From Mycobacterium sp. 852002-51961_SCH5331710 (GTDB taxonomy: Bacteria > Actinomycetota > Actinomycetes > Mycobacteriales > Mycobacteriaceae), in contig NZ_LZSQ01000107.1 of the NCBI RefSeq assembly GCF_001665535.1, forward strand, positions 1-64,000: a stretch of 64,000 nt of DNA. Reading direction: 5' to 3'. Every line of letters starts with the position of its first letter. Position 1 is the first letter of the stretch. Positions 49,738-58,442 of the stretch are shown here, piece after piece. A program made the translations under genes and the position numbers. The notes under the pieces are model-generated. The model was not told the origin of the DNA. It saw only the letters and a program-made list of their open reading frames with translations, and did not search any database.

Positions 49738-51392
49738 CGCGCCGACTTCTGAAGGTCGAGAAGGTTGCGGGCGAGGTTCTCGGTGTTCGGAGTACCGAGG
49801 CCCGTCACCAGGTCGTAGCCCGGCATCGCCAGGTCGACGGCGTTGCCACCCTTGCCCACATCGCGGAAGCCGGGCAGTCGCGACCCCGAAGCCATCTGGT
49901 ACAGCAGGGGATTCAGGTTGCCCACCGGCCGTCCGCCGTTGGCCACCAGGTACTGGTTCATCAGTACCGTGAGCGCCGCCCAGATCGGGGCCGACTGCGA
50001 CGTGCCGCCACCGACCACCTCGCGTTGGCCGAAGATGAACCGCACACCGGTGAACGGATCGGCGACCGCGGCGACGTCGGGAAGCAGACGGCGGCCCTCG
50101 GTGTCACGCTCGACGCTCAGGTTCCGCTGCCACGCCGGCCGCTCGAACAGTTTCGACACCCCACCGCTACTGCCCTGCGACAGCGGGGAATCCACCCAAG
50201 CATGCTCGCCCAACCACTGCCCGCGCGTGCCCGTCGACAGCGTGGTGCCGCCGACGGACGTCATCGTCGGCAGCGAGGCGACCGCGTCGACACCGATATC
50301 GTCCGGCCCGGGCGGGGCCGACCATCGTTCACCGCCTTTGCATTCCAGACCGGCAGTGTCTCCGCTGGCGTCGAACGCCGTCGTACCGCGCCGCTGCGCG
50401 GCCATCAGTGCGGCTTCGACCGGCGCCAGATCGGCTGCGGTGGCGAACGCCTCGCATCCCCACCCGATCGACAGGCTCCACACCGCCCCCGGGTAGTCGC
50501 GATCGACCTGCTCGAACAGCTTCCCGAGCTTTTCGTACGTGCCGTCGCCCTCCACGGTCGGCCTGGCGTTGACCACGACGAGTCGGGCATCGGGCGCAAT
50601 CGCATGCGCCACTTGCAGATCCATCGCCGTCTCACCGTGCACTTCGGACGGCTTGCCGCCGACGATCTCCGGGGTGAACCGCGGTAGACCCGACGTGTCG
50701 GCGAACAGGTCGAGGTCCGCTTGCTCGACGCTGTCGAACGCGAAGATGACGATTGTCGCGCCCTTACCGGTGAAGCCGGCGTCGGACAATGGATTTGCGT
50801 TGTACGCCGACAGCAGCCCGTCGGGTGCCAGCCCGCCCTTGGGCACGTCGAGCGGAACGACGTCGGGCCTCTTCATGCGGTACGGGGTGTAGCTCATGAT
50901 CCGGCCGACGGCGGTGACGTCGTCACGCAGTTGCGGCGGTATCGACGGTTGCTCCGCCGATGCGTAGAACTCTTCCCCCTTCGGGGACCGGTAGTCGCGC
51001 ACCGGAACCGAGAAGGCGCGCGCGAGATCCCCGGCGCCGCCCTCGACGATCGCCCATCCGTCACCGGGCCGCCAGCGCACCCACAAATTGCGCGCGTCGG
51101 CCCAGCCCATCAGGGCAGCGGGACGATCGGGACCATCGAGCGTGACTGTGACTTGGGCGTCCGCCGAACGTGACGGCCCCAAATCGGTCGAGCTCGAAAG
51201 CAGGGCCGCGTACGGCCCGGGAATCACCGCCGGGGTGCGCGATGCACACGCACCCGTCGCTGCGATCAGCAGCGCGGCGGTGACTAGGGCCGGGGCCCGG
51301 CCTTTACTGGCCGTGAGGACCGCGGTGTCGACCGGGCGTCGGTCCCGGAGCCGGCGGCGCATGGACCGTCGGCGAGAACGGGTTCGGCTCAT
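49734..51392 (-). CDS. S53-family (sedolisin) serine-carboxyl peptidase, probable lipoprotein
   Basis: A protease of up to 552 residues. An Arg-rich start is followed by a hydrophobic stretch and lipobox-like ATGAC. The S53 catalytic residues fit Glu and Asp in HGETAMDLQVAHAIAPDA, the oxyanion Asp in FDASGDTAG, and Ser in GGGTSQSAPIWAAL. A prodomain (about residues 65-190) is present. The C-terminal calcium site region is FRDVGKGGN and LVTGLGTPN. Start is ATG 51392 or 51362; either overlaps the upstream lipoprotein gene. Confidence 0.85.
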   Translation of the reverse strand: MSRTRSRRRSMRRRLRDRRPVDTAVLTASKGRAPALVTAALLIAATGACASRTPAVIPGPYAALLSSSTDLGPSRSADAQVTVTLDGPDRPAALMGWADARNLWVRWRPGDGWAIVEGGAGDLARAFSVPVRDYRSPKGEEFYASAEQPSIPPQLRDDVTAVGRIMSYTPYRMKRPDVVPLDVPKGGLAPDGLLSAYNANPLSDAGFTGKGATIVIFAFDSVEQADLDLFADTSGLPRFTPEIVGGKPSEVHGETAMDLQVAHAIAPDARLVVVNARPTVEGDGTYEKLGKLFEQVDRDYPGAVWSLSIGWGCEAFATAADLAPVEAALMAAQRRGTTAFDASGDTAGLECKGGERWSAPPGPDDIGVDAVASLPTMTSVGGTTLSTGTRGQWLGEHAWVDSPLSQGSSGGVSKLFERPAWQRNLSVERDTEGRRLLPDVAAVADPFTGVRFIFGQREVVGGGTSQSAPIWAALTVLMNQYLVANGGRPVGNLNPLLYQMASGSRLPGFRDVGKGGNAVDLAMPGYDLVTGLGTPNTENLARNLLDLQKSAR

Positions 51393-51597
51393 CGGGATTG
51401 ATGCGCGGCGCCTTCTCCGTCGGAGTGGCGGGAGGCGGCGCTGTTGTGGTTGTGGTGGTCGTCGTCGTTGTGGTCGACGTCTCCGGCGCCTTCTCTTCTT
51501 CCTTGGCGCAGCCGGCGGTGAAGACGCCCGTAGCGAGCACCGCAGTGAGTCCTGCCCCAGCGAGTGTTCGACGAAGCAAACCAGTGTGGGTAATCAT
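51304..51597 (-). CDS. Small Thr-rich lipoprotein
   Basis: A 97-residue lipoprotein with signal and lipobox (TAVLATGVFTAGC), a short charged linker, a run of eleven consecutive Thr residues after ETS, then a Pro-rich tail ending RHRGPHGQ. It overlaps the start of the S53 peptidase gene by 59-89 nt in another frame on the same strand. The Thr run is encoded by mixed ACC/ACA/ACG/ACT codons, so it is not a plain DNA microsatellite. Function unknown. Confidence 0.65.
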   Translation of the reverse strand: MITHTGLLRRTLAGAGLTAVLATGVFTAGCAKEEEKAPETSTTTTTTTTTTTAPPPATPTEKAPRINPDEPNPFSPTVHAPPAPGPTPGRHRGPHGQ

Positions 51598-51696
51598 GAT
51601 CAGATCCTATCCACGGTTTCCCGTGCGCAGATGCGTATGGTTTTACCTGTCGGGGGCGTCCGCAATCATACGGCAAATTTCGGCAAACCGCGTAAA

Positions 51697-52389
51697 TTAC
51701 TGTCCGCGGTCGAATTTCGGCCAGCCGTCCAGCACCGCCCTGGTCCCCGACAGCCCCAAGCGCGTGGCGCCGGCGTCCAGCATCGCGATCGCATCTGTCG
51801 CGGTTCGGATCCCGCCACTGGCCTTGACCTGCGGTCCGACCGTCGCCATCAGTTCCACGGCACGCACCGAAGCACCGCCCGCGGGGTGAAATCCCGTGGA
51901 GGTCTTGACGAAATCGGCGCCGGCATCCGCGGCGGCCTGGCATGCCGCCAGCAACGTCTGCTCGTCCCCCAGTTGCAGTAACGCGGCCGATTCGACAATC
52001 ACTTTGAGGGTCATGCTGGCGCCGATCGCGGCACGCACCGCCTCGACGTCGGCCCGCACCGCGGCGAAGTCACCGTGCAATGCGGCGCCCACATCGATCA
52101 CCATGTCGATCTCGCCGGCGCCGTCTTCGACTGCGCGACGGGCCTCCTCGGCCTTGATGGCCGAAAGGTGTTTACCGGACGGGAATCCGACCACCGCGCA
52201 CACCAATTGCGACGCCGAACCGGACCGCTTGGCGATCGAGACCATCGACGGCGATACGCAGACGGCGTAGACCCCGAGCGCCGTGGCCTCCGCAGCGAGC
52301 GCGGCGATGTCGTCTTCGGTCGCTTCGGGTTTGAGCAGTGTGTGGTCGACCAGTCGGGCGACCTCGTCGCGTCGATATCCGCCTGCCAT
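51697..52389 (-). CDS. deoC: Deoxyribose-phosphate aldolase
   Basis: A 230-residue class I aldolase that cleaves 2-deoxyribose-5-phosphate to glyceraldehyde-3-phosphate and acetaldehyde. It has LVDHTLLKPEATEDDI, YAVCVSPSMV, IDMVIDVGA, LKVIVESAAL, the Schiff-base Lys in ADFVKTSTGFHPAGGA, and VKASGGIRT. ATG at 52389 shares one base with the upstream stop (TAATG). Confidence 0.96.
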   Translation of the reverse strand: MAGGYRRDEVARLVDHTLLKPEATEDDIAALAAEATALGVYAVCVSPSMVSIAKRSGSASQLVCAVVGFPSGKHLSAIKAEEARRAVEDGAGEIDMVIDVGAALHGDFAAVRADVEAVRAAIGASMTLKVIVESAALLQLGDEQTLLAACQAAADAGADFVKTSTGFHPAGGASVRAVELMATVGPQVKASGGIRTATDAIAMLDAGATRLGLSGTRAVLDGWPKFDRGQ

Positions 52390-52814
52390 TAGAACGGTTC
52401 TTCGGTCCCGCCGGGGTTGCAGCCGGTTTCGACCATCTGGTCGTAGGGGACCTCGGGGCGCCACGGCTCCAGGTTCCAGCTGGTCTTGCCGGGCTGGTAG
52501 TGCTCGGCGAATTCCCAGTGGCAGATGAATTGCGGCTTCATTCCCGGGATGTCCGCATCGGGCGAAAGCGCCAGCACCTCGGCCCACGCCTGTTCGCCCG
52601 CAGCGGAAGTCGCCAATCCGGAGGCTTGGCGGCCCGCCGGTGTCGGATACACCCGTAGAGAGGACAGGTCGCCCCATTTGGCCCACTCGACGTGGTCGAC
52701 GAACGGCGGGGCGGGAAGCGTCGGATTCGCGGGGCCGGCCGAAACCGCCGGGGCCGTCAGCGCAGGCGCGAACACGCCAGCCGCCAGGACGGCGACCGCT
52801 AGAAAACGTCGCAC
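52389..52814 (-). CDS. Secreted protein (Rv0477-like)
   Basis: A 141-residue exported protein with a Sec signal peptide (MRRFLAVAVLAAGVFAPALT, cleavage near VSAGP). The mature part has DHVEWAKWGDLSSLRVYPTP and KPQFICHWEFAEHYQPGKTS, with two Cys (ICHW and TGCNPGG) that may form a disulfide. A GTG at 52814 shares one base with the DUF2516 stop (TAGTG). The family (DUF2599-like) has no settled function that I know of. Confidence 0.8.
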   Translation of the reverse strand: MRRFLAVAVLAAGVFAPALTAPAVSAGPANPTLPAPPFVDHVEWAKWGDLSSLRVYPTPAGRQASGLATSAAGEQAWAEVLALSPDADIPGMKPQFICHWEFAEHYQPGKTSWNLEPWRPEVPYDQMVETGCNPGGTEEPF

Positions 52815-53098
52815 TACCGGGACTTCCCCTGGACCTCGAGCAGCTTGGGACGGACGTCGACCAGATAGACGCCGGACGCGACCGCGGCGATGGCGGGGCC
52901 CATGACGGAACCGAGGACGAGCGCGAGCAACCCGGCGACGCCGAGGATCACCAGCCAGACCGGCTTGGTCAGCTTGTCTGCGGCCGGGTAGGCGTCCTGC
53001 CGCTGCATCGCCGCGTGGACGAACGCGTAGACCGTCGTGACGAGCACGGCGATCTGCAAGAAGAAGAGGACGTAACCCACCAAGCCTTGGAGCTGCAC
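52814..53098 (-). CDS. DUF2516 membrane protein (Rv0476-like)
   Basis: A 94-residue protein with two membrane helices (VGYVLFFLQIAVLVTTVYAF and VWLVILGVAGLLALVLGSVM) and a short tail ending VRPKLLEVQGKSR. This is the DUF2516 family found next to hbhA. GTG start at 53098. The three genes DUF2516, the secreted protein and deoC are joined by one-base stop/start overlaps. Confidence 0.85.
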   Translation of the reverse strand: MQLQGLVGYVLFFLQIAVLVTTVYAFVHAAMQRQDAYPAADKLTKPVWLVILGVAGLLALVLGSVMGPAIAAVASGVYLVDVRPKLLEVQGKSR

Positions 53099-53163
53099 GC
53101 ATCAAGACTAAGCGGGTTACGTCCCCTCGGTCGACTTTGGGCCATCAGACCCGCTGTCGAGTC

Positions 53164-53796
53164 TTACTTCTGGGTGACCTTCTTGGCCGCCGCCTTCTTG
53201 GCCGGGGCCTTCTTGGCCGGGGCCTTCTTGGCCGGAGCCTTGGCCGGGGCCTTCTTGGCGGTGTTCTTCACCGGCGCGGCGCCCTTCTCGGCCTTCTTCG
53301 GCAGCTCGACGCCCACCAGCTTGGCGGCGCGCTCACCGACGGCACGGGTCTGCGCGGCCACGTTGCCCAGGGCTTCCTGGGTCAGCTCGACGGCCTGGTC
53401 GGTGTACCCCTCGACGCGGCCGGCGGCCTCGCTGATGCCCGGCTGGCTGCGCAGCCGCTCGAGAGCGGCCTCGCCGCGCTCGACGAGCTTGTTGTAGGTG
53501 GTCTGCGCGGCCTCGGCGTAGGTCTCGGCGAACTTGCGCAGCTCGTCGGAGCTCAGCCGCTCGCGGAGCTCGCCGAACTGCGTCGGCAGGTCCTCCTGGA
53601 GCCGGTCGATGCGCGCACGGGTCTCCTCGACGCGGCTGCGCGAGTCGGTGCGGGCGTCATCCGCGCGCTCACGAAGGGTCGCGACGATCTCGTTGACCCG
53701 CTCGAGGGCGAGGTCCGCGGCACCGACGGCGGCAAGCAGCGGCGCCTTCAGGTCGTCAACGGTGGGCTGGTTCTTGGCGGGGGTGTTCTTGGCCAT
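53164..53796 (-). CDS. hbhA: Heparin-binding hemagglutinin
   Basis: A 210-residue surface adhesin. Residues about 10-115 are predicted coiled coil (LERVNEIVATLRERADDART, RIDRLQEDLPTQFGELRERL). The C-terminus is a Lys/Pro/Ala repeat (KKAPAKAPAKKAPAKKAPAK) that binds heparan sulfate and is methylated in M. tuberculosis. ATG at 53796 with AAAGGAACACC upstream. In this likely environmental species it may act in aggregation or lipid-inclusion binding. Confidence 0.92.
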   Translation of the reverse strand: MAKNTPAKNQPTVDDLKAPLLAAVGAADLALERVNEIVATLRERADDARTDSRSRVEETRARIDRLQEDLPTQFGELRERLSSDELRKFAETYAEAAQTTYNKLVERGEAALERLRSQPGISEAAGRVEGYTDQAVELTQEALGNVAAQTRAVGERAAKLVGVELPKKAEKGAAPVKNTAKKAPAKAPAKKAPAKKAPAKKAAAKKVTQK

Positions 53797-53854
53797 GGTG
53801 TTCCTTTCTCAAAGGTGTCGTTCGATTTGCGGTGGTGATCAGAAAATGGGGTCT

Positions 53855-54283
53855 CTATTCAGTCGTCAGCCCCTCTTCCGTCTCGCTGCCGGGCTCGCCT
53901 ACTTCGGCCTCGTTCTGCTGGCAGAACGACGTGTAGATGTCGAGCAGCACCTGCTTCTGGCGCTCGGTGATCGCCGCGTCGTTGACGATGGCGTCGCGCA
54001 CCTCGCTCTTCTCGCTGGGCTCGAGAATCCCGGCCCGCACGTAGAGCACCTCCGCCGACAGCCGCAACGCCTTTGCGATTTGGTTCAGTACGTCCGCGGA
54101 GGGTTTCCGCAATCCCCGCTCGATCTGGCTGAGGTAGGGATTGCTGACGCCGGCCTTCTCGGCCAGCTGTCGTACGGATACCTGAGCGGCCTCGCGTTGT
54201 GTTCGGATGAAGGTGCCGATGTCCTGGGCGGCGGTCTGAGCAGCGTTGGACACGACGACGGCAAGATTGTCATCCTGCGACAT
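53855..54283 (-). CDS. XRE-family transcriptional regulator (Rv0474-like)
   Basis: A 142-residue regulator with a Cro/C1-type helix-turn-helix (IGTFIRTQREAAQVSVRQLA, EKAGVSNPYLSQIERGLRKP) and a helical, acidic C-terminus (IVNDAAITERQKQVLLDIYT). I chose ATG 54283 because of the GGAGGG ribosome binding site 7 nt upstream, over a start 24 codons earlier. It lies 58 nt upstream of hbhA on the same strand and may control it. Confidence 0.88.
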   Translation of the reverse strand: MSQDDNLAVVVSNAAQTAAQDIGTFIRTQREAAQVSVRQLAEKAGVSNPYLSQIERGLRKPSADVLNQIAKALRLSAEVLYVRAGILEPSEKSEVRDAIVNDAAITERQKQVLLDIYTSFCQQNEAEVGEPGSETEEGLTTE

Positions 54284-54372
54284 GCGAAGCCCTCCGTGCA
54301 TCGGGTATCCAGTAAGCGACGTCCCTACCGTACGACGGAGTGCTAACTTTTGCAAGCACTAGTTAGCGCAGG

Positions 54373-55713
54373 TCAGAACATAAGTTGGGCTATCGAATAG
54401 ATGACGAGGCCCGCGAGTGCACCTACCACGGTGCCATTGATCCGGATGAACTGCAGATCGCGTCCGACGTGGAGTTCGATGCGGCGGCTGGCCTCGTTGG
54501 CGTCCCAGCGCTCGATGGTGTCGGTAATGATCGCGGTGATCTCGACGCCGTATTCGGCGACCAGGTGCTGAGCCGCCCGGATGATCCAGTTGTCGACCTT
54601 GTCGCGCAGGTCGGCGTCGTCGCGCAGCGACTCCCCGATGAGCATCACCGAATCCGCGATCCGGGTCCGCAGCGTGGATGAGGGATCGTCGACCGACTCG
54701 AACAGAATGCGTTTAGCCGCGGTCCACGCGGTCTCGGCGGCGCGGGCGACCTCGTCGCGCGCCATGACCTGTTCCTTGACGTTCTCGGCGCGCTCGATGG
54801 TGGCCTCGTCGTGCTGGAGGTCGTCGGCGAACTCGAACAGGAACCGGGTGGCCGAGCGCCGCAGTTCGTGGTCGGGGTTGCGGCGCACCTTATCGGTGAA
54901 GTCCATCAATTCGCGGTGGATGCGGTCGCCGACGAGGTGGTCCACCCAGCGCGGGGACCAGGTGGGTGAATCGCGTTCGATCACCCGGTCGATGACGGGT
55001 CCGGCGTTGAGCGACCACTGGAAGGCGCGGTCGGCGAGCAGTTGCAGCAGGGCCTCCTGCCGGTGTTCGGCCAGCAGCGTGGACAGCACCCGACCCACGG
55101 GCGGACCCCATTGCGGTTCGGCGATGCGCTTGACGATCATCCGGTCGAGCACGGCCTGAACGTCCTCGTCGCGCAGCATTTCCACCAGCACCCGCAGCAC
55201 AGTCGCGGTCTCGGCGGCCACCCGTTCGGCGTGTGCCCGATCGGAGAGCCATTTCCCGAGCCGGCCGGCGACATCGGCATCGCGCAGCTTGGTCGACACG
55301 ACCTCCGGCGATAGGAAGTTCTCCCGAACGAAGGCGCCGAGGCCCTCTCCGAGCTGGTCTTTCTTGCGCTTGATGATCGCGGTATGCGGGATCGGGATGC
55401 CGAGCGGGTGCTTGAACAACGCGGTGACCGCGAACCAGTCCGCGAGCGCGCCGACCATGCCGGCCTCCGCGGCCGCGCGTACGAAGCCGACCCATCCGGG
55501 CGCATCACCCGTGGACTGGGCCCACGTACAGAGCAGGAAGACGACCGTGGCACCGATCAGGAAGCTCAGTGCGACGACTTTCATGCGCCTCAGGGCGCGG
55601 CGGCGTTCCGCGTCGGCGGCGGAGTCGGCCCCGGCTAGGGACTCGGCGAAGCTTCTCCGCGGAGCGGTCGGAGCCGTCGGAGCGGGTCGTCCGGCGCTCG
55701 GTCTGTGTGCCAC
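54373..55713 (-). CDS. DUF445 membrane protein (Rv0473-like)
   Basis: A 446-residue (this start) DUF445/YjiN-like protein. The N-terminal helix region has MKVVALSFLIGATVVFLLCTW and GMVGALADWFAVTALFKHPL, the signature of the family. Long helices follow, and a last membrane segment sits at the C-terminus (INGTVVGALAGLVIYSIAQL). The start is unclear: GTG 55713, TTG 55770 and ATG 55584 are all open, and none has a well-spaced ribosome binding site. Function unknown. Confidence 0.78.
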   Translation of the reverse strand: MAHRPSAGRPAPTAPTAPRRSFAESLAGADSAADAERRRALRRMKVVALSFLIGATVVFLLCTWAQSTGDAPGWVGFVRAAAEAGMVGALADWFAVTALFKHPLGIPIPHTAIIKRKKDQLGEGLGAFVRENFLSPEVVSTKLRDADVAGRLGKWLSDRAHAERVAAETATVLRVLVEMLRDEDVQAVLDRMIVKRIAEPQWGPPVGRVLSTLLAEHRQEALLQLLADRAFQWSLNAGPVIDRVIERDSPTWSPRWVDHLVGDRIHRELMDFTDKVRRNPDHELRRSATRFLFEFADDLQHDEATIERAENVKEQVMARDEVARAAETAWTAAKRILFESVDDPSSTLRTRIADSVMLIGESLRDDADLRDKVDNWIIRAAQHLVAEYGVEITAIITDTIERWDANEASRRIELHVGRDLQFIRINGTVVGALAGLVIYSIAQLMF

Positions 55714-55817
55714 TCCTCCATCATCCGCTACGTCGCGCTGGGCCCCCGGTCCGACAACCCGCGGTGTCAAGATCAGCCGTACTATCGAGGGGAACTAGGG
55801 AACGGATCACGGGGATA

Positions 55818-56522
55818 GTGGCACAACAGTCCGAAGCGATCGCGGTCAAGACAGATGGCCGCAAGCGGCGTTGGCACAAACACAAGGTGGAACGTCGCAA
55901 CGAGTTGGTGGATGGCACCCTAGAGGCGATTCGGCGCCGCGGAAGCGGCGTCAGCATGGATGAGATCGCGGCAGAGATCGGTGTGTCGAAGACGGTGCTG
56001 TACCGCTATTTCGTCGACAAGAACGATCTCACGACCGCGGTGATGATGCGGTTCGCCCAGACCACCCTGATCCCGAACATGGCCGCCGCGCTGTCGTCGA
56101 ACCTGGACGGTTTCGCGCTGACTCGCGAAGTCATCCGCGTCTACGTCGAGACGGTCGCAGCCGAACCCGAGCCGTATCAGTTCGTGATGGCGAACAACTC
56201 GGCGAGCAAGAGCCGCGCGATCGCGACGTCCGAGCAGATCATCGCCCGCATGCTCGCGGTGATGTTGCGCCGACGGATGCAGGAGGTCGGTATGGACACC
56301 GGCGGTGTCGAGCCGTGGGCCTTCCACACCGTCGGTGGCGTTCAGCTGGCCACGCACTCGTGGATGTCGAACCGGCGCATGAGCTCCGACGAGCTGATCG
56401 ACTACCTGACCATGCTGTCGTGGAATGCGTTGTGCGGCATCGTCGAAGTGGGCGGATCACTGGAGGCATTCCGGAGTCAGCCGCACCCGTCGCCGGCGCT
56501 GCCGCCGCGAGACCGCCAGTGA
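55818..56522 (+). CDS. TetR-family transcriptional regulator (Rv0472c-like)
   Basis: A 234-residue TetR protein. After a basic N-terminal arm (DGRKRRWHKHKVERRNELVD), the helix-turn-helix is MDEIAAEIGVSKTVLYRYFV. The large helical ligand domain includes FALTREVIRVYVETVAAEPE. The GTG at 55818 gives the family length. It is divergent from the DUF445 gene, and its stop overlaps ppk2 by 4 nt, so it may regulate itself, ppk2 and DUF445. Confidence 0.87.
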   Translation: MAQQSEAIAVKTDGRKRRWHKHKVERRNELVDGTLEAIRRRGSGVSMDEIAAEIGVSKTVLYRYFVDKNDLTTAVMMRFAQTTLIPNMAAALSSNLDGFALTREVIRVYVETVAAEPEPYQFVMANNSASKSRAIATSEQIIARMLAVMLRRRMQEVGMDTGGVEPWAFHTVGGVQLATHSWMSNRRMSSDELIDYLTMLSWNALCGIVEVGGSLEAFRSQPHPSPALPPRDRQ

Positions 56523-57370
56523 GCTCGTCGGGCGCGTTGCCCATCGCCGACGCGGTGCGGTTCCGGGCCGGCGACAAGATCGCCGATCTGGACACTTCGT
56601 CGACACCGGGTTTCGACGGTTCCAAGAGCGACGCCGCACCGGTGCAGGCCGACCGCAGCGACCGCCTCGCCGAACTCCAGGAGATGCTCTACGCCAGCTC
56701 GAAGGGCGCCGACGACTCCCGCTCGGTGTTGTTGGTGCTGCAGGGCATGGATGCCGCGGGTAAGGGTGGCATCGTCAAACACGTTGTCGGAGCCGTGAAT
56801 CCGATGGGCGTGCGCTACACCGCGTTCGGCAAGCCGACGCAGGAGGAACTGGCGCACGACTTCCTGTGGCGCATCCGGCGCGCGCTGCCGCCGGCGGGAC
56901 ACATCGGCGTGTTCGATCGGTCGCACTATGAGGATGTGCTAATCGTTCGTGTGCACGACCTGGTGCCGCCGGACGTGTGGGGTGCGCGGTACGACGAGAT
57001 CAACACGTTCGAACGCGAACTCGTCGACGGCGGAACGACATTGGTTAAGGTGGCGATGTTCATTTCGCTCGAGGAGCAGAAGAAGCAGCTGCTCGAGCGG
57101 CTCGACGACCCGACGAAATACTGGAAGTACAACCCCGGCGACATCGACGAGCGCCTCAAGTGGCCCCAGTATCAGGAGGCCTACCAGGCGGTGCTTGACC
57201 GCACGTCGACGGATTACGCGCCGTGGCATGTCGTGCCCAGCGATCGCCGGTGGTTCAGCCGGCTCGCCGTGACCGAACTGCTGATCCAGGCGCTCGAGGG
57301 TCTCGACTTATCGTATCCGCCTGCGGATTTCGACGTCGAAGCGGAACGCAAGCGCCTGCTCGATTCGTAA
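56519..57370 (+). CDS. Polyphosphate kinase 2 family protein
   Basis: A 283-residue PPK2 enzyme that moves phosphate between polyphosphate and nucleotides. The P-loop-like Walker A is LQGMDAAGKGG, followed by FDRSHYEDVL (Walker B region with catalytic Asp), the lid EEQKKQLLERLDDPTKYWKY, and APWHVVPSDRRWFSRLAV. Single-domain class I/III type. The GTG at 56519 overlaps the TetR stop by 4 nt. Direction (NDP or AMP use) cannot be read from the motifs. Confidence 0.9.
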   Translation: MSSSGALPIADAVRFRAGDKIADLDTSSTPGFDGSKSDAAPVQADRSDRLAELQEMLYASSKGADDSRSVLLVLQGMDAAGKGGIVKHVVGAVNPMGVRYTAFGKPTQEELAHDFLWRIRRALPPAGHIGVFDRSHYEDVLIVRVHDLVPPDVWGARYDEINTFERELVDGGTTLVKVAMFISLEEQKKQLLERLDDPTKYWKYNPGDIDERLKWPQYQEAYQAVLDRTSTDYAPWHVVPSDRRWFSRLAVTELLIQALEGLDLSYPPADFDVEAERKRLLDS

Positions 57371-57380
57371 CGCGCATTGC

Positions 57381-57441
57381 GCCGAGAGTACGGTTGTTAG
57401 CGCCTTTACTCGCGCGATGTGTACACAAGCGTGCGCTCGGC
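57381..57441. repeat. 61-bp palindromic element, left flank of the DUF559 gene
   Basis: GCCGAGAGTACGGTTGT (57381-57397) and ACAAGCGTGCGCTCGGC (57425-57441) pair at 14 of 17. It begins 11 nt after the ppk2 stop. The right half matches the right half of the 61-bp element at 58381-58441 at 20 of 23 bases in the same orientation. Confidence 0.75.
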
Positions 57442-57509
57442 GAGGTATTTATCCACAGCCAAAGCGATTGGCGCAGCTGACCCACCCGCCGACGGCCCAC
57501 GATGGACGA

Positions 57510-58370
57510 GTGCATACCCGTCTTGTCGTCGCGTCCGAAGAACTCGCGAGCGGCAACCTCACCCGCAGGGACCTGATGCGTAGCTACTCAATGCTTCATC
57601 GAAACGTCTACTGCAAGACAGGCGCCGAGCTGACCGCCGTTGACCGGGCGCGTGCGGCATGGCTGTGGTCCGGCCGCACGGCAACGCTTTCCGGCCATTC
57701 GGCCGCAGCGCTGCTCGGCGCTAAATGGATACCGTACGACGCACCCGCCGAGCTGGCTAGGATCCGCAGGCCGGGAGCGCCGGGCATCAGGATCCACAGC
57801 GGGCAGATCAGAGACGACGAGCTCTGTGAGATCGACGGGATCAGTTGCACGACTGCAGCCCGCACCGCCTACGACCTCGGCCGCCGACTTGGACTCGAAT
57901 CGGGTGTCATACGCATCGACGATCTGCTGCATGCAACGAGAACCGATCTCACCCAGGTTATCTCGTTGGCAAAGCGGTATCCCGGAGCGCGCGGTATTCG
58001 TCAGTTGCGCGAAACCTTGGAGTACGTCGACGCCGGCGCCGAGTCACCCCAGGAGACTCGCCTGCGATTGCTGCTCGTGCGGTCGGGCATCGAGCGCCCT
58101 GTCACTCAGATTCAGGTCAGTGATGAGTGGGGTGCCGTCGTCCGCCGCATCGATATGGGATGGCCAGAGTGGAAGGTTGGCGTCGAGTATGACGGAGAAC
58201 AGCACTGGACCAAGCCGGACAATTACGCGGCCGACATCGACAGGCTCGAGTTTCTCGCCGCAATGGGGTGGCGGATAGTGCGCGTCAGCTCGAGGCAGTT
58301 GCGATATCAGCGACCGGAGATCGTGCGGCGAGTACGGGAGGCACTCGCCAGCCTTAGTTGTCCGCTGTGA
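57510..58370 (+). CDS. DUF559 / AbiEi-like protein with Vsr-type nuclease domain
   Basis: A 286-residue protein. The N-terminal half resembles the winged-helix AbiEi/antitoxin-like domain (ASGNLTRRDLMRSYSMLHRN, RARAAWLWSGRTATLSGHSA). The C-terminal DUF559 domain has the PD-(D/E)xK nuclease pattern VRRIDMGWPEWKVGVEYDGE followed by HW and RLEFLAAMGWRIVRV. Such genes are repeated in mycobacterial genomes; a role in defence or DNA repair is only guessed. The GTG at 57510 is preferred because upstream codons overlap the palindrome. It is bracketed by two 61-bp elements. Confidence 0.75.
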   Translation: MHTRLVVASEELASGNLTRRDLMRSYSMLHRNVYCKTGAELTAVDRARAAWLWSGRTATLSGHSAAALLGAKWIPYDAPAELARIRRPGAPGIRIHSGQIRDDELCEIDGISCTTAARTAYDLGRRLGLESGVIRIDDLLHATRTDLTQVISLAKRYPGARGIRQLRETLEYVDAGAESPQETRLRLLLVRSGIERPVTQIQVSDEWGAVVRRIDMGWPEWKVGVEYDGEQHWTKPDNYAADIDRLEFLAAMGWRIVRVSSRQLRYQRPEIVRRVREALASLSCPL

Positions 58371-58380
58371 TCACATACTC

Positions 58381-58441
58381 GTCGAGCGCACGCTTTCTCA
58401 CGCCGTCTCTCGGCGTTTGCGTACACAACCGTACGCTCGGC
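58381..58441. repeat. 61-bp palindromic element, right flank of the DUF559 gene
   Basis: GTCGAGCGCACGCTTTC (58381-58397) and ACAACCGTACGCTCGGC (58425-58441) pair at 12 of 17. An inner hairpin CGCCG-TCTCT-CGGCG lies between. It sits between the convergent DUF559 and fadB2 stops and starts exactly 1000 bp after the left element. Confidence 0.75.
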
Positions 58442-58442
58442 A

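Noticed and set aside
51445..51485. TGGT/GTCGT-rich stretch as a microsatellite
   Set aside because: It encodes the Thr run of the small lipoprotein with varied codons, so it is explained by protein sequence.
53170..53260. Repeated GGCCTTCTTGGCCGG units that look like a short tandem repeat or CRISPR-like array
   Set aside because: They encode the Lys-Lys-Ala-Pro repeats of HbhA and have no spacers.
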